DNA of 64,000 nt, from positions 248,001-312,000 of the forward strand of contig NZ_SGXJ01000001.1 of the NCBI RefSeq assembly GCF_004216905.1, written 5' to 3'. The stretch's first letter is position 1; the number at the start of each line of letters is the position of its first letter. Shown here one piece after another: positions 34,454 through 43,612 of this stretch. The notes beneath the pieces were generated by a model. That model was not told the origin of the DNA. It was given only the letters and a program-made list of their open reading frames with translations, and searched no databases. This DNA is from Kribbella sp. VKM Ac-2569. GTDB taxonomy: Bacteria; Actinomycetota; Actinomycetes; Propionibacteriales; Kribbellaceae. Position numbers and translations under genes: made by a program.

Positions 34454-35158
34454 GTGACCCCACTGCCAACTTCTGTGCTCATCATCGAGAACGATCGCGA
34501 CAGCGGACCTGGCCGGCTGCTCGACTGGCTGGACGAGCGTGGGCTCTCGCCGATCGTCGTACGGGCCTGGGACGGTGAGCCCATACCCGGGAGCGTGGAC
34601 GGTCATGCGGCGCTCATCATGCTCGGCGGCGGCATGCTGCCGGACGAGGACGAGCGGTCGCCGTGGCTGCCGGCGGAGCGTTCGCTGCTGCAGGACGCGC
34701 ACGGACGGGTGCCGGTGCTCGGGATCTGCCTGGGTGCGCAGTTGCTGGCGCACACGTTCGGCGGTGAGGTGCAGGGGAAGTACGGGCAGCCGGAGAAGGG
34801 TGTGACCTCGCTGACCGTGCTGCCGGCCGGTGCGGACGACGTACTGCTGGCTGGGCTGCCGTCGACGGTGCGGGCTGTGGAGAGTCACCAGGACCAGATC
34901 ACGCGGCTGCCGGAGGATGCGGTGCTGCTGATGTCCAGTGCGCGCTGCACGAACCAGATGCTGCGCATCGGGCAGAGCTGGGGTGTGCAGTTTCATCCGG
35001 AGGTTGAGGCAGAGCGGGTACGGCGCTGGCAGCCGGCGCGACTGCGGTCGCTCGGGTTCGACCCGGACGCCGTGGTGGCGGACGCGGAACGGTACGCCGT
35101 CGAACTGGAGAAGACGTGGTCGACGGTGGTTGGCCGGTTCCTGTCTCTCGTCGGCTGA
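34454..35158 (+). CDS. class I glutamine amidotransferase-like protein
   Basis: The protein has 234 residues with the catalytic Cys in VLGICLGAQLLAHTFGG, then VESHQDQITRLP, and His-Glu in VQFHPEVEAE: a full triad of the GuaA-like GATase1 family, including gamma-glutamyl hydrolase-type single-domain members. GTG start 6 nt after TACCGT. No synthase partner is encoded nearby. Confidence 0.88.
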   Translation: MTPLPTSVLIIENDRDSGPGRLLDWLDERGLSPIVVRAWDGEPIPGSVDGHAALIMLGGGMLPDEDERSPWLPAERSLLQDAHGRVPVLGICLGAQLLAHTFGGEVQGKYGQPEKGVTSLTVLPAGADDVLLAGLPSTVRAVESHQDQITRLPEDAVLLMSSARCTNQMLRIGQSWGVQFHPEVEAERVRRWQPARLRSLGFDPDAVVADAERYAVELEKTWSTVVGRFLSLVG

Positions 35159-35166
35159 TGCGGCGC

Positions 35167-35172
35167 TACCTT
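35167..35172 (+). promoter_or_regulatory. leaderless-type -10 box of the DUF1707 gene
   Basis: TACCTT ends 7 nt before ATG 35180. GGGG lies between, so a weak ribosome site is the alternative. Confidence 0.45.
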
Positions 35173-35179
35173 ATGGGGC

Positions 35180-35755
35180 ATGAGTCTGGAGCAGCCGCCG
35201 CCCAACCGCCGGGCATCCGACAACGACCGTGAGCATGCCGCCGCCGTGGTCCAGGAGGCGCACACCGACGGGCGGCTGGACTTCGAGGAACTGGACGAGC
35301 GGCTGACCCAGATCTACTCGGCCAAGACCCAGCTCGAGCTCCGCAACGCGACCGCGGACCTGGTACCGGTCGCCCACGGCAGCTCTCAGGAACTCACGCT
35401 CCGGGCCCGGCACAGCGCGCAGAAACGCGAGGGCGCGTGGGTCGTACCGGAGCGACTGACCGCGATCGCGGAACACTCCTCGGTCAAGCTCGACTTCACC
35501 GACGCCGTCGTGCACTGGTCCGACATCCACGTCGACGCCCAGGCCATCCACAGCTCGGTGGTGATGGTCATCCCCGAAGGCTGGAGCGTCGACATCGACC
35601 AGGTCGAGGCCAACCACAGCAGCGCCAAGAACAAGGCCGTAGCCCCGCGCCCCGGCGGAGTCCGCCTCCACGTCACCGGCAAGGCCCACCACGCCAGCGT
35701 CGTAGTCCGCCACCCCCGCAAACGCCACTGGTGGTGGCCCTGGTACCGCAAGTGA
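35180..35755 (+). CDS. DUF1707 protein
   Basis: The protein has 191 residues. The N-terminal 55 are the DUF1707/SHOCT-like module (RASDNDREHAAAVVQEAH, GRLDFEELDERLTQIYSAKT, ELRNATADL). The rest resembles the beta-rich cell-wall-active-antibiotic response domain, ending in a basic aromatic tail RKRHWWWPWYRK. Such proteins sit near the membrane. Function unproven. TACCTT stands 7 nt before the ATG. Confidence 0.85.
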   Translation: MSLEQPPPNRRASDNDREHAAAVVQEAHTDGRLDFEELDERLTQIYSAKTQLELRNATADLVPVAHGSSQELTLRARHSAQKREGAWVVPERLTAIAEHSSVKLDFTDAVVHWSDIHVDAQAIHSSVVMVIPEGWSVDIDQVEANHSSAKNKAVAPRPGGVRLHVTGKAHHASVVVRHPRKRHWWWPWYRK

Positions 35756-35789
35756 TCCATACCTCCTCCGCAGCCGGCCGGATTGCCGT

Positions 35790-35795
35790 TAGCGT
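35790..35795 (+). promoter_or_regulatory. leaderless-type -10 box of gcdH
   Basis: TAGCGT ends 6 nt before the ATG at 35802. No Shine-Dalgarno sequence. Confidence 0.5.
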
Positions 35796-35801
35796 TCGGG
35801 C

Positions 35802-36965
35802 ATGAGCGCTTCGTTGGATCTGGTGGATGTCGACTCCTTGCTGACGTCGGACGAGGTTGATGTTCGGGGGGCTGCGCGGCGGTTTGCGGACGAGCGGTTG
35901 CGGCCGTCCTTGCCGGAGTGGTTCGAGGCCGGAGTGATTCCGGCGCGGGAGCTGGCGAAGGAGCTCGGGGCGCTCGGGTTCCTCGGGATGCACCTGACCG
36001 GGTACGGGTGCGCCGGGCTCGGGCCGGTCGCGTACGGGCTGGCCTGCCTCGAGATCGAGGCGGCTGACTCGGGCATGCGGTCGCTGGTGTCGGTGCAGGG
36101 CTCACTGGCCATGTACGCGATCTGGAAGTACGGCAGCGAGGAGCAGAAGGCCGAGTGGCTCCCCCGGATGTCCGCGGGTGAGGCGATCGGCTGCTTCGGG
36201 TTGACCGAACCGGACTTCGGCTCGAATCCGGGCGGCATGCGCACCAACGCGCGCAGTGATGGCGCTGACTGGGTTCTGAACGGCTCCAAGATGTGGATCA
36301 CCAACGGTTCGATCGCCGACGTCGCGGTGGTCTGGGCCCGGACCGACGACGGTGTCCGCGGCTTCGTCGTACCGACGTCGACGCCCGGTTTCTCGGCGCC
36401 GGAGATCAAACAGAAGATGTCGCTGCGCGCATCCGTCACGTCCGAGCTGGTGCTGGACGACGTACGGCTGCCGGCGTCCGCGATGCTGCCCGAGGCGCGT
36501 GGCCTGTCCGGCCCGCTCGGCTGCCTGAACGAGGCCCGGTTCGGCATCATCTTCGGTGCGATGGGCGCCGCGCGGGACTGCCTGGAGACCGCGATCGCGT
36601 ACGCCGGCGAGCGGATCGTGTTCGACAAGCCGCTGACGGCGTACCAGCTGACGCAGGCGAAACTGGCCGACATGGCGGTCGAGCTGAACAAGGGCATCCT
36701 GCTCGCCGTCCACCTCGGCCGGTTGAAGGAGAAGGGCACGCTGCGGCCCGAGCAGGTGTCGGTCGGCAAGCTGAACAACGTCCGCGAGGCGATCGCGATC
36801 GCACGCGAGTGCCGGACGATCCTCGCGGCGAACGGCATCAGCAGCGAGTACCCGATCATGCGGCACGCCAACAACCTCGAGTCCGTGCTCACGTACGAGG
36901 GGACCTCCGAGGTCCACCAGCTCGTCATCGGTCAGGCGCTGACCGGGCAGTCCGCGTTCCGCTGA
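35802..36965 (+). CDS. gcdH: glutaryl-CoA dehydrogenase-type acyl-CoA dehydrogenase
   Basis: The protein has 387 residues of FAD-dependent acyl-CoA dehydrogenase. Features of the glutaryl type: MRSLVSVQGSLAM with the Arg that holds the distal carboxylate, GCFGLTEPDFGSNPGGM, KMWITNGSIADVAVVWA, and the catalytic Glu in LTYEGTSEVHQL. It would turn glutaryl-CoA into crotonyl-CoA plus CO2 in lysine/tryptophan breakdown. TAGCGT lies 6 nt before the ATG. Confidence 0.9.
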   Translation: MSASLDLVDVDSLLTSDEVDVRGAARRFADERLRPSLPEWFEAGVIPARELAKELGALGFLGMHLTGYGCAGLGPVAYGLACLEIEAADSGMRSLVSVQGSLAMYAIWKYGSEEQKAEWLPRMSAGEAIGCFGLTEPDFGSNPGGMRTNARSDGADWVLNGSKMWITNGSIADVAVVWARTDDGVRGFVVPTSTPGFSAPEIKQKMSLRASVTSELVLDDVRLPASAMLPEARGLSGPLGCLNEARFGIIFGAMGAARDCLETAIAYAGERIVFDKPLTAYQLTQAKLADMAVELNKGILLAVHLGRLKEKGTLRPEQVSVGKLNNVREAIAIARECRTILAANGISSEYPIMRHANNLESVLTYEGTSEVHQLVIGQALTGQSAFR

Positions 36966-36994
36966 CGGGTATTTCCGCTCGGCCCGTGCGGAGC

Positions 36995-37000
36995 TAGGCT
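36995..37000 (+). promoter_or_regulatory. leaderless-type -10 box of the metallopeptidase gene
   Basis: TAGGCT ends 7 nt before the GTG at 37008. The same hexamer serves hisF and the P450. Confidence 0.5.
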
Positions 37001-37007
37001 GCCGCGG

Positions 37008-37949
37008 GTGAATGCGCGGGCTGGGTTGGTCACTGCTGTCGTCGTCGTACTTGCGACCGTCGGGATAGTCGTCGTACGGCAGGTGGGCGGTAGTGATGAC
37101 TTGCCGACCGCTGGTGGGACGCTGGCGGTGCTTACTCCTAGTGCGACTCCAAGTGCGACTCCTTCACCTACGCCTGAGCCTTCGACGCCTAGCCCGACTC
37201 GGACTACTCCGACTGTCGACTCTGTCGCTCAGATGCTCGCGGAGAAGCAGCGGATCGTCGCTCAGAACCCGCTCTACCGCGTCGGCCGGCTGCCCGCCTC
37301 GCGCTGCAGGGAACCGTCGGTCCGGCCGACCTCGGTGGCGAACGTGCGCAAGTACTACACCGAGTACATCCGCTGCCTGGACAAGGTGTGGAAGCCGGTG
37401 GTCGAGAAAGCCGGCTTCACGTTCCAGCCGCCGCGGCTGGACGTCTTCACGGGCAAGACCCGCACCCTGTGCGACGTCCAGGACTCCGCCGCGTACTGCG
37501 GCAGCGGCACGATCTCGATGAACGCCACGTTCGACATCGACAACTACCGCAAGTACAACAAGCTCTGGGCACGTACGACGATGGCTCACCTGGTCGCCCA
37601 CGAGTACGGCCACCACATTCAGCGCCTGATCGGCATCAGCGACGCCTCCGCAACGCGGACGAGCTACCTGAACGGCGCGGACGCCTCGCTGCTGGAGAGC
37701 CGGCGCATCGAACTCCAGGCGTCCTGTCTCAGCGGTGTCTACCTGGGCGCAGACCGCAGCTACTTCCCCGTCGCCGGATCATGGCGGCAGCGGTGGCTCT
37801 GGACCATCAGCCACCGTGGCGACGAGTGGGGCACGCAACGCGACCACGGCAGCAGCAAGAGCCACAGCCGCTGGACCCGCCGCGGGTTCGACGCAGGCAC
37901 GCCGTCCGCGTGCAACACGTTCACCGCGTCGGCCGCCAGCGTCGCCTAG
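37008..37949 (+). CDS. exported neutral zinc metallopeptidase-like protein
   Basis: The protein has 313 residues: N-terminal membrane anchor (residues 7-25), Thr/Pro/Ser-rich stalk (about 40-70, many PSATPS units), then a peptidase domain of the YpfJ/neutral zinc type with zinc site AHEYGHHIQ and Glu in RRIELQASCLSG. Acts outside the cell. GTG is 7 nt behind TAGGCT. Ends 4 bp inside the convergent GNAT gene. Confidence 0.85.
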   Translation: MNARAGLVTAVVVVLATVGIVVVRQVGGSDDLPTAGGTLAVLTPSATPSATPSPTPEPSTPSPTRTTPTVDSVAQMLAEKQRIVAQNPLYRVGRLPASRCREPSVRPTSVANVRKYYTEYIRCLDKVWKPVVEKAGFTFQPPRLDVFTGKTRTLCDVQDSAAYCGSGTISMNATFDIDNYRKYNKLWARTTMAHLVAHEYGHHIQRLIGISDASATRTSYLNGADASLLESRRIELQASCLSGVYLGADRSYFPVAGSWRQRWLWTISHRGDEWGTQRDHGSSKSHSRWTRRGFDAGTPSACNTFTASAASVA

Positions 37950-38401
37950 AAGGTCTTGATCAAGTACTCGCAAGGATCGTTGTGCGTCCGTACGACGCTT
38001 CCGTCGGCCGCTTGCTCGGTCCAGTAGTCCAGCAAGTGCGGACCGGACCACGGCTCGTACCCGAGCCGCTCGTACAGAGCCCGAGCCGGATCGTTGTCGA
38101 GTCCAACGGCGAGCCCGATCGCCGACCGGTTCCACTCCCCCGCCGCGATCGCCTCGGCGGCGCGAATGATCGCCGTACCGATGCCGTGCCGCCGGACGTA
38201 CGCCTGCAGGGCGTTGATCTCGGCCGGATCCGCGTCAGCGCGAAGTTCGTCGTACTTCGAACGCCGGAGCAGGATCGTCTGACCCACGATCTCCCCGTCG
38301 CGCTCCGCGATCAGGTAGACGCCATCATCGGACTGTTGGGTGTCCCAACGAGCCCGGATGTGGTGCTGGGCGGCCGGTTCTCCCGCCAGCGCGCTGATCA
38401 T
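37946..38401 (-). CDS. GNAT acetyltransferase with no canonical start before its first strand
   Basis: The frame encodes a GNAT fold: GVYLIAERDGEIVGQTILL, acetyl-CoA loop YVRRHGIGTAIIRAAEAI, NDPARALYERLGYEPW. ATG 38401 is the first usable start, but the homologous N-terminus (IVIRPATRADVDR) reaches back to the ATA at 38440, which overlaps the rny stop as ATAG. No ATG, GTG or TTG occurs in frame between there and far upstream. Either translation begins at ATA, or the protein lacks its first strand. Coupled to rny. Confidence 0.7.
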   Translation of the reverse strand: MISALAGEPAAQHHIRARWDTQQSDDGVYLIAERDGEIVGQTILLRRSKYDELRADADPAEINALQAYVRRHGIGTAIIRAAEAIAAGEWNRSAIGLAVGLDNDPARALYERLGYEPWSGPHLLDYWTEQAADGSVVRTHNDPCEYLIKTF

Positions 38402-38436
38402 CCGATCGACGTCGGCTCGAGTAGCGGGCCTGATGA

Positions 38437-40143
38437 CTATTTCGCGACTTCCGTCGCCCGGGACTCCCGTACGACGGTCACGCGGATCTGACCGGGATAT
38501 GTGAGCTCCTCCTCGACCTGCTTCGCGATATCGCGGGCCATCACCTGCGCCGCGATGTCGTCGACCGCGTCCGGCAGCACCATCACGCGGATCTCCCGGC
38601 CGGCCTGCATCGCGAAGACCTTCTCCACACCCTCGTGGTGCATCGCGATCTCCTCGAGCCGTTCGAGCCGCTGCACGTACGCCTCCAGCGACTCGCGCCG
38701 CGCACCCGGCCGGCCGCCGCTCACCGCGTCCGCCGCCTGCGTCAGCACCGCCTCGACGGTGCGGACCTCGACCTCGTTGTGGTGCGCCTCGATGCAGTGC
38801 ACGACGTCGTCGTTCTCGCCGTACTTCCGCGCCAGCTCCGCACCGACGATCGCGTGGCTGCCCTCGGATTCGTGCGTGAGTGCCTTCCCGATGTCGTGCA
38901 GGAACGCACCGCGCTTGCACAGTTTCGGATCCAGCCCGAGCTCGGCCGCCATCATCCCGGCGATGTGCGCCGACTCGATCAGATGCTTCAGCACGTTCTG
39001 CCCGTACGACGTCCGGTAGCGCAGCAGCCCCATCGTCCGGACCAGCTCCGGATGCAGCTCGGTGATCCCGACGTCGGCCATCGCGTCCTCGGCCGCCCGC
39101 TCGCACAGCTCGGCGACCTCGCCCTTGCTGCGCTCGTAGATCTCCTCGATCCGGCTCGGGTGGATCCGGCCGTCGAGCACCAGCGAATCGAGGGTCAGCC
39201 GCGCGGTCTCCCGCCGTACCGGATCGAAGCAGGACAACAGCACCGCTTCCGGGGTGTCGTCGATGATCAGGTTCACGCCGGTGGTCTGCTCGAACGACCG
39301 GATGTTGCGGCCCTCGCGCCCGATGATCCGGCCCTTCATGTCGTCGCTCGGCAGGTGTACGACGGACACAACCGACTCGCTCGTCTGCTCGGAAGCGAGC
39401 CGCTGCACCGCGCCGGTGATGATCTTGCGCGCCTTCGTCTCACCCTCGTCGAGGGCCTGCCGCTCGATGTCGCGAACGATGGTGTGCGCGTGCCGCTTCG
39501 CCTCGTCCTCGATCGCCGCGACCAGCTCGGCCTTCGCCTGCTCGGTCGTCAGGTTCGCGACGCCTTCGAGAATCCGGCGGCGTTCGTCCTCGAGGTCCTT
39601 GATCTCCTGCTTGCGTTGATCCAGCACCGCCAGCTGCGCGGTCAGCTCGGTGTGGCGCTCCTCGATCCCGCGGTGCTGCTCGTCGATCCGCTCCTCGCGT
39701 TCGGTCAGCCGGTGGTCGCGGCGTTCCATCTCCAGCCGCTGCTCCCGCAGGTCGTCGCGGATCGACTGCGCCTCCGCCTCGGCCTCCCGGCGTACGTCGG
39801 ACGCCCGCTGCTCGGCATCCCGCCGTACCTCGGACGCCCGGTCCTCCGCGGCGCGGCGGATCTCCTCGGCGCGCTGCTCAGCCGCCTCGGCACGGGTCCG
39901 CAGTACGGCGGCGTCCTCCTCGGCCTGCCGACGTACCAGCTCCGCCGCGGACTTGGCGGTGGCGGTCAGCTGCACGGCCTCGAGTTGAGCAGCCTCGAGC
40001 TGCGCGTTCTCGAGCTGGGCGGCCTCCTGTTGGGAGGTCGAGATGCCCACGGCCTTCCGGCGGGAGAGGGTGAGGCCGATCCAAGCCAGTAGTCCGGCGA
40101 TCAGCAATCCGATCAGGGCCAGGCCAACGGACATCGCGGTCAT
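38437..40143 (-). CDS. rny: ribonuclease Y
   Basis: The protein has 568 residues. N-terminal membrane helix (VGLALIGLLIAGLLAWIGL), long coiled coil (about 40-210) that starts with Ala-Gln-Leu-Glu repeats, KH domain (GRIIGREGRNIRSFE), HD domain with FLHDIGKALTHE. It starts mRNA decay at the membrane. GGGGAG lies 6 nt before the ATG. Long noncoding stretch upstream. Confidence 0.95.
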   Translation of the reverse strand: MTAMSVGLALIGLLIAGLLAWIGLTLSRRKAVGISTSQQEAAQLENAQLEAAQLEAVQLTATAKSAAELVRRQAEEDAAVLRTRAEAAEQRAEEIRRAAEDRASEVRRDAEQRASDVRREAEAEAQSIRDDLREQRLEMERRDHRLTEREERIDEQHRGIEERHTELTAQLAVLDQRKQEIKDLEDERRRILEGVANLTTEQAKAELVAAIEDEAKRHAHTIVRDIERQALDEGETKARKIITGAVQRLASEQTSESVVSVVHLPSDDMKGRIIGREGRNIRSFEQTTGVNLIIDDTPEAVLLSCFDPVRRETARLTLDSLVLDGRIHPSRIEEIYERSKGEVAELCERAAEDAMADVGITELHPELVRTMGLLRYRTSYGQNVLKHLIESAHIAGMMAAELGLDPKLCKRGAFLHDIGKALTHESEGSHAIVGAELARKYGENDDVVHCIEAHHNEVEVRTVEAVLTQAADAVSGGRPGARRESLEAYVQRLERLEEIAMHHEGVEKVFAMQAGREIRVMVLPDAVDDIAAQVMARDIAKQVEEELTYPGQIRVTVVRESRATEVAK

Positions 40144-40889
40144 CGGCGTCTCCCCTCTCCTTCGAGTCCCACGCGGGGGACTGTGGCCATCGGTCGAAGG
40201 GATCAGCCAGCCGGCCGTTCGTTCGGTAAGGCGTCACCGGGGTACGGCGGTGCCGGCGCCACCTCTGCTGAGGCGGTACCGGTGCTGCCATTCCGGCTGT
40301 GCCGACGGTGCTGCTGCGCACTCGCTGCTGATGTGCTGCCCAGCGTGCTCGCGGTCCGCGAACCCCCGTCCGCCGACTGCAGGGACGCCGCATCCGCGGC
40401 CGCCCAGCGTTGCTTGCTCACCGTGCGTCGCCGGTTGAACCCTCGGAGACCACGATGGCCCCGCTCGTGTCCTGTCTGGCTGCTGCCGTTCAGGTATTAC
40501 GTGCGGTGCCGTCTATCCGACAGCGTCTGCACGACGCCGTCGTCCTTCCTTCAGCTCGGTCGAGCGTGGTTGCGTTTTCCCGGCCGGTCGGTAGTTTCGC
40601 CAACCCGCCGTTCCTCATATCCGCCACCGTCCCGGTGGATTCATCCCTTCCTGATGCCGAGGCTAGGCGCGCCCCACCACCCGGTCAAGACGGACACTCA
40701 TCGACGCCACCGCCGATCCTCACAAGACCACCCATCAACGTGGTCTACTCCAGATCGGAAGCCGGTCGTAGAGCAGGCGCTGGCCCGCGGACCGCCCCAC
40801 TGACCTAGCCAACGCACCCCAGCCGTGCCAGATCAGCTCGACCACACCAGCTACCGCGGTCGAGCTGACCGTTCCGTGTAGCTGCGGGG
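40144..40889. other. 746-bp noncoding stretch upstream of rny
   Basis: Open frames here lack GC bias at third positions and resemble no protein family. The stretch is richer in T than its neighbours and would form the rny leader and promoter region. Only the hairpin at 40834-40867 stands out. I find no tRNA or known riboswitch shape. Confidence 0.5.
40834..40867 (-). terminator. hairpin terminator of the antitoxin-like gene
   Basis: CAGCTCGACC (40834-40843) pairs perfectly with GGTCGAGCTG (40858-40867), loop 14 nt, 22 bp after the stop at 40890. No T-tract. Confidence 0.55.
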
Positions 40890-41294
40890 CTAGCTGCGCG
40901 TGCTGCTGCCCTGGGACCCGGCCGCACCCTCCGACGCGCCGGCCGCCGACTCACCCGGCGCTTCGGATGTGCCTGCCGAGGCTCCCGTGGCGGATTCAGG
41001 AGGCGTCTCGGCGGACTCGGCCGCGGTGGGCTCGGACGGGGCTGCCTGAGTGGGCTCGGGCGTCGTCGCGGGTGCGGATTCTGTGCCTGCCGAGCTCGGG
41101 GCCTCTTCGGAGCCGTGCTTGTCGACGAAGCCGCCGACCTTCTGCTGGACTGCGTCGACCTTCTCCGCGTACTTCCCGCCGGTCTGCTTGTCGATCAGGT
41201 CGCCTGCCTTCTCAACGCCGGCCTTGATCTTGTCCGGGTTCTGCTTGACGACATTCCGGAGCCAGTTCTTCGCCTGTTCCTGGAAATCGTTCAT
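40890..41294 (-). CDS. MT0933-type antitoxin-like protein with low-complexity tail
   Basis: The protein has 134 residues. Residues 1-62 match the MT0933-type antitoxin pattern: KIKAGVEKAGDLIDKQTGGK and YAEKVDAVQQKVGGFVD. The remainder is a Ser/Ala/Glu/Pro/Thr-rich disordered tail. GGAGG precedes the ATG. No toxin partner is adjacent, so its antitoxin role is doubtful. Members are also seen as stress-linked solo genes. Confidence 0.75.
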   Translation of the reverse strand: MNDFQEQAKNWLRNVVKQNPDKIKAGVEKAGDLIDKQTGGKYAEKVDAVQQKVGGFVDKHGSEEAPSSAGTESAPATTPEPTQAAPSEPTAAESAETPPESATGASAGTSEAPGESAAGASEGAAGSQGSSTRS

Positions 41295-41525
41295 TGCACC
41301 CTCCGCGGTGTCTGGGGCGGATCGACGGAAAATCCCAGCCTACGGACCGGAGCAAATACCGGCCCTACCTCGGATAACACACCGTCACGGCGCACCCGTC
41401 AACGCCCCTCGCCGCAGCCCACCCCCCGAACCCACGTCACCGTCCGTAACACCAGCCCCGCTGAGACCCCAATCAGCAGCCCACACGCGCCCTCCGGGCT
41501 CCGGGGTGGTGACTTGGATCGCGGG

Positions 41526-41915
41526 CTATTTCCCGAGGTGCGCCTTGGCAACGTCCGCCGGTGCGTGCACCAACCACGCGTCGAGCAACGCTTCCTCCAG
41601 GACGGTCTCAGACACCTCGTCCAGCTGAACCAGCACCGCGGCGTACCCGTTGAAATGCGGAATCGTGAAGAACCCGTCCCCCGCCCGCGACTGCAGCACG
41701 GCTTCTTTCTCCGCAAGATCCTCAACCACCAGCGCGACGATCGGCCCACCCGGCGGCGTCTCGTCCCCGAACCGCCTCAAATCCGCCTTACTGAACGGCC
41801 GCTCCCACGCGTACGCCTTCCCCCCGACCTTCCACGTCCGCATCCCGTGGCGAGTCGCCTCCTCGGTCCCCGGCAGCCCCGAGACCACCCGCTCCACATC
41901 ACCCAAGCTCGTCAC
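41526..41915 (-). CDS. MmcQ/YjbR-family protein
   Basis: The protein has 129 residues with the MmcQ/YjbR double-wing features: GMRTWKVGGKAYAWERPFSK, a middle strand LVVEDLAEKEAVL, and AVLVQLDEV. These are predicted DNA-binding or CyaY-like proteins of unknown job. GTG start 7 nt behind TAGCGT (41923-41928). Downstream of recX by 23 bp. Confidence 0.85.
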   Translation of the reverse strand: MTSLGDVERVVSGLPGTEEATRHGMRTWKVGGKAYAWERPFSKADLRRFGDETPPGGPIVALVVEDLAEKEAVLQSRAGDGFFTIPHFNGYAAVLVQLDEVSETVLEEALLDAWLVHAPADVAKAHLGK

Positions 41916-41922
41916 CCCACCG

Positions 41923-41928
41923 ACGCTA
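41923..41928 (-). promoter_or_regulatory. leaderless-type -10 box of the MmcQ gene
   Basis: TAGCGT on the minus strand ends 7 nt before the GTG at 41915. It lies in the 23-bp gap after recX, so this gene may be transcribed apart from recA-recX. Confidence 0.5.
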
Positions 41929-41938
41929 CCGCCCGGAA

Positions 41939-43612
41939 CTACTCGGGTTCGAGACCGGAGGAGTCGAGGAGCGGGAACTCGTCATGGGCGGCGTCGAGTT
42001 CCTGTTTGATGATGGTCATCGCGAGACCGCCCGGGTATCCCTTGCGCGCAAGCATTCCGAGCAGCCGCCGAATCGCCACCTGCCGCTCCAGCGAACGCAT
42101 CGACCGCAACTTCCGCCGTACCAGCTCGCGAGCCTTCTCCTCTTCCTGCTCAGGTTGCAGCTCCTCGAGCGCATCCCGCGCCAGTTCATCGTCCACCCCG
42201 CGCCGCCGAAGCTCCTGCGCCAGCGCCCGCTTCCCCAGCCCACGCCCGCGATGCCGCGACTCCACCCACGCATTCGCGAACGCGGCGTCATCGATCAACC
42301 CGACGTCGGTAAACCGATCCAGCACCGCATCGGCCACCTCATCCGGAATGTCCCGCTCCGCCAACACATCGGCCAACTCGGCCCGAGTCCGCGGCTGCCC
42401 CGTCAACTTGTCCAGCAGAATCGTCCGAGCCACCGAGTACGGATCCGCCTCTACCCCGTCGAGCTCCGGATCCCCCGTCCCCTGAGGCTCATCCCCAACA
42501 GGCCGCTTCCCCCGCCGCCCAAATCCCCCACCAACCCGCCGCCGCGCACTCCCCCGCCCACCCCGAGCCGACCCACCCCCAACACCAGCAGAGCCCGCAC
42601 CACCGAGCCGGGTGCCCTTATCTGCGCTCGCCGGTCCGACCGCTCCGCGCCGGCTCTCCCGCCTGGTCTCCATACCGGCTGATGGCGCGTCGTCTGTCGC
42701 ACTGGCCGGCGCCGCACTTGACGGGCCTGCGAACGACTGTGCGGACGCCTCTTCGGGTGGTGCGCCGGCTGCTGCATCAGCAGATGTACTACCGGCCTCA
42801 GCCTCGCGGCTCCCAACCGGGAGGCGACCAGGTGAGTCGGTCTGGGATTCGTATGTCTCGTCCGCGGCGCTCGTTGGTGGAGGCGCAGCGACTGGGTCTG
42901 ACCACGGGTCGAAGGCGTCGGCTGTGTCGAAAGCGGCGCGCGAGACCGACGTCGTCGAGCCAACAGACGGCGTGGGCGTCGGGCTGGCCTCAGGGGTGGG
43001 ACCGTTCGAGGTATTGCGACTCTCGCCGTCGCCGGGCGCTGCCGGGGCATCGTCTGCGAAGGCCTGGGCTTCGGCCCGGCGCTCGGCGGCCTGGGTCTCG
43101 AAGGCCTGGACGGTTCGCTTGTCCTCGTCACCCCAAGGGTCGACGGTGCCGGCGGTTCGCCTGATCGAGCTGGTACGTCGCGCTGTACTCCGCTCCGACT
43201 CCCCGCTGTCCAGGAAGTCGTCGGGGTCCTCCCACGGGTCGGCAGCGCTCGCTCCACGACCTCGAGTACGACGACTGCCTCGCCTCGAACCAGCCGAGGA
43301 GTCGTCGCTGTCACCAGACGCACCACCTGGACGAACGTCGCCCGACGAGGACGCTGACCGCGACGCATCACGCTCCCCGGACACCTGCCGAGCCGACGTA
43401 AGCCGGTACGACGTGCGCTCGGTGGCAGCCGGCTCTGTGGTGGAAGGCCCGGTGGTGGTCGCGGACGCGGTCGCCCCTTTGGCCAGGAGTTTGCGGGCCA
43501 GAGCGAGGCGTTCGTCGTGGGGTAGAGACAGCGCCGCGGGGGCAGCGTCGTCGGCAGCTGATGGCTGCCGGGGGACGCTGCCACCCGCGGAGGGTCGGTC
43601 AGAAGTCGACAT
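41939..43612 (-). CDS. recX: regulatory protein RecX with very long disordered N-terminus
   Basis: The protein has 557 residues, about three times a normal RecX. Residues 385-557 are the RecX core of three-helix repeats ([59 protein letters not shown]), which binds RecA filaments and limits strand exchange. Residues 1-384 are Ser/Ala/Pro/Arg-rich and predicted unstructured, with three DPW units at about 125, 158 and 235 (DPWEDP, DPWGDE, DPWSDP). The ATG lies 14 bp inside recA, so it is coupled. A shorter product from an internal start cannot be excluded. Confidence 0.85.
   Translation of the reverse strand: MSTSDRPSAGGSVPRQPSAADDAAPAALSLPHDERLALARKLLAKGATASATTTGPSTTEPAATERTSYRLTSARQVSGERDASRSASSSGDVRPGGASGDSDDSSAGSRRGSRRTRGRGASAADPWEDPDDFLDSGESERSTARRTSSIRRTAGTVDPWGDEDKRTVQAFETQAAERRAEAQAFADDAPAAPGDGESRNTSNGPTPEASPTPTPSVGSTTSVSRAAFDTADAFDPWSDPVAAPPPTSAADETYESQTDSPGRLPVGSREAEAGSTSADAAAGAPPEEASAQSFAGPSSAAPASATDDAPSAGMETRRESRRGAVGPASADKGTRLGGAGSAGVGGGSARGGRGSARRRVGGGFGRRGKRPVGDEPQGTGDPELDGVEADPYSVARTILLDKLTGQPRTRAELADVLAERDIPDEVADAVLDRFTDVGLIDDAAFANAWVESRHRGRGLGKRALAQELRRRGVDDELARDALEELQPEQEEEKARELVRRKLRSMRSLERQVAIRRLLGMLARKGYPGGLAMTIIKQELDAAHDEFPLLDSSGLEPE

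Noticed and set aside
40183..40808. Overlapping open frames of 206 and 132 codons
   Set aside because: No third-position GC bias, no ribosome site, no recognisable domain. Treated as noncoding.
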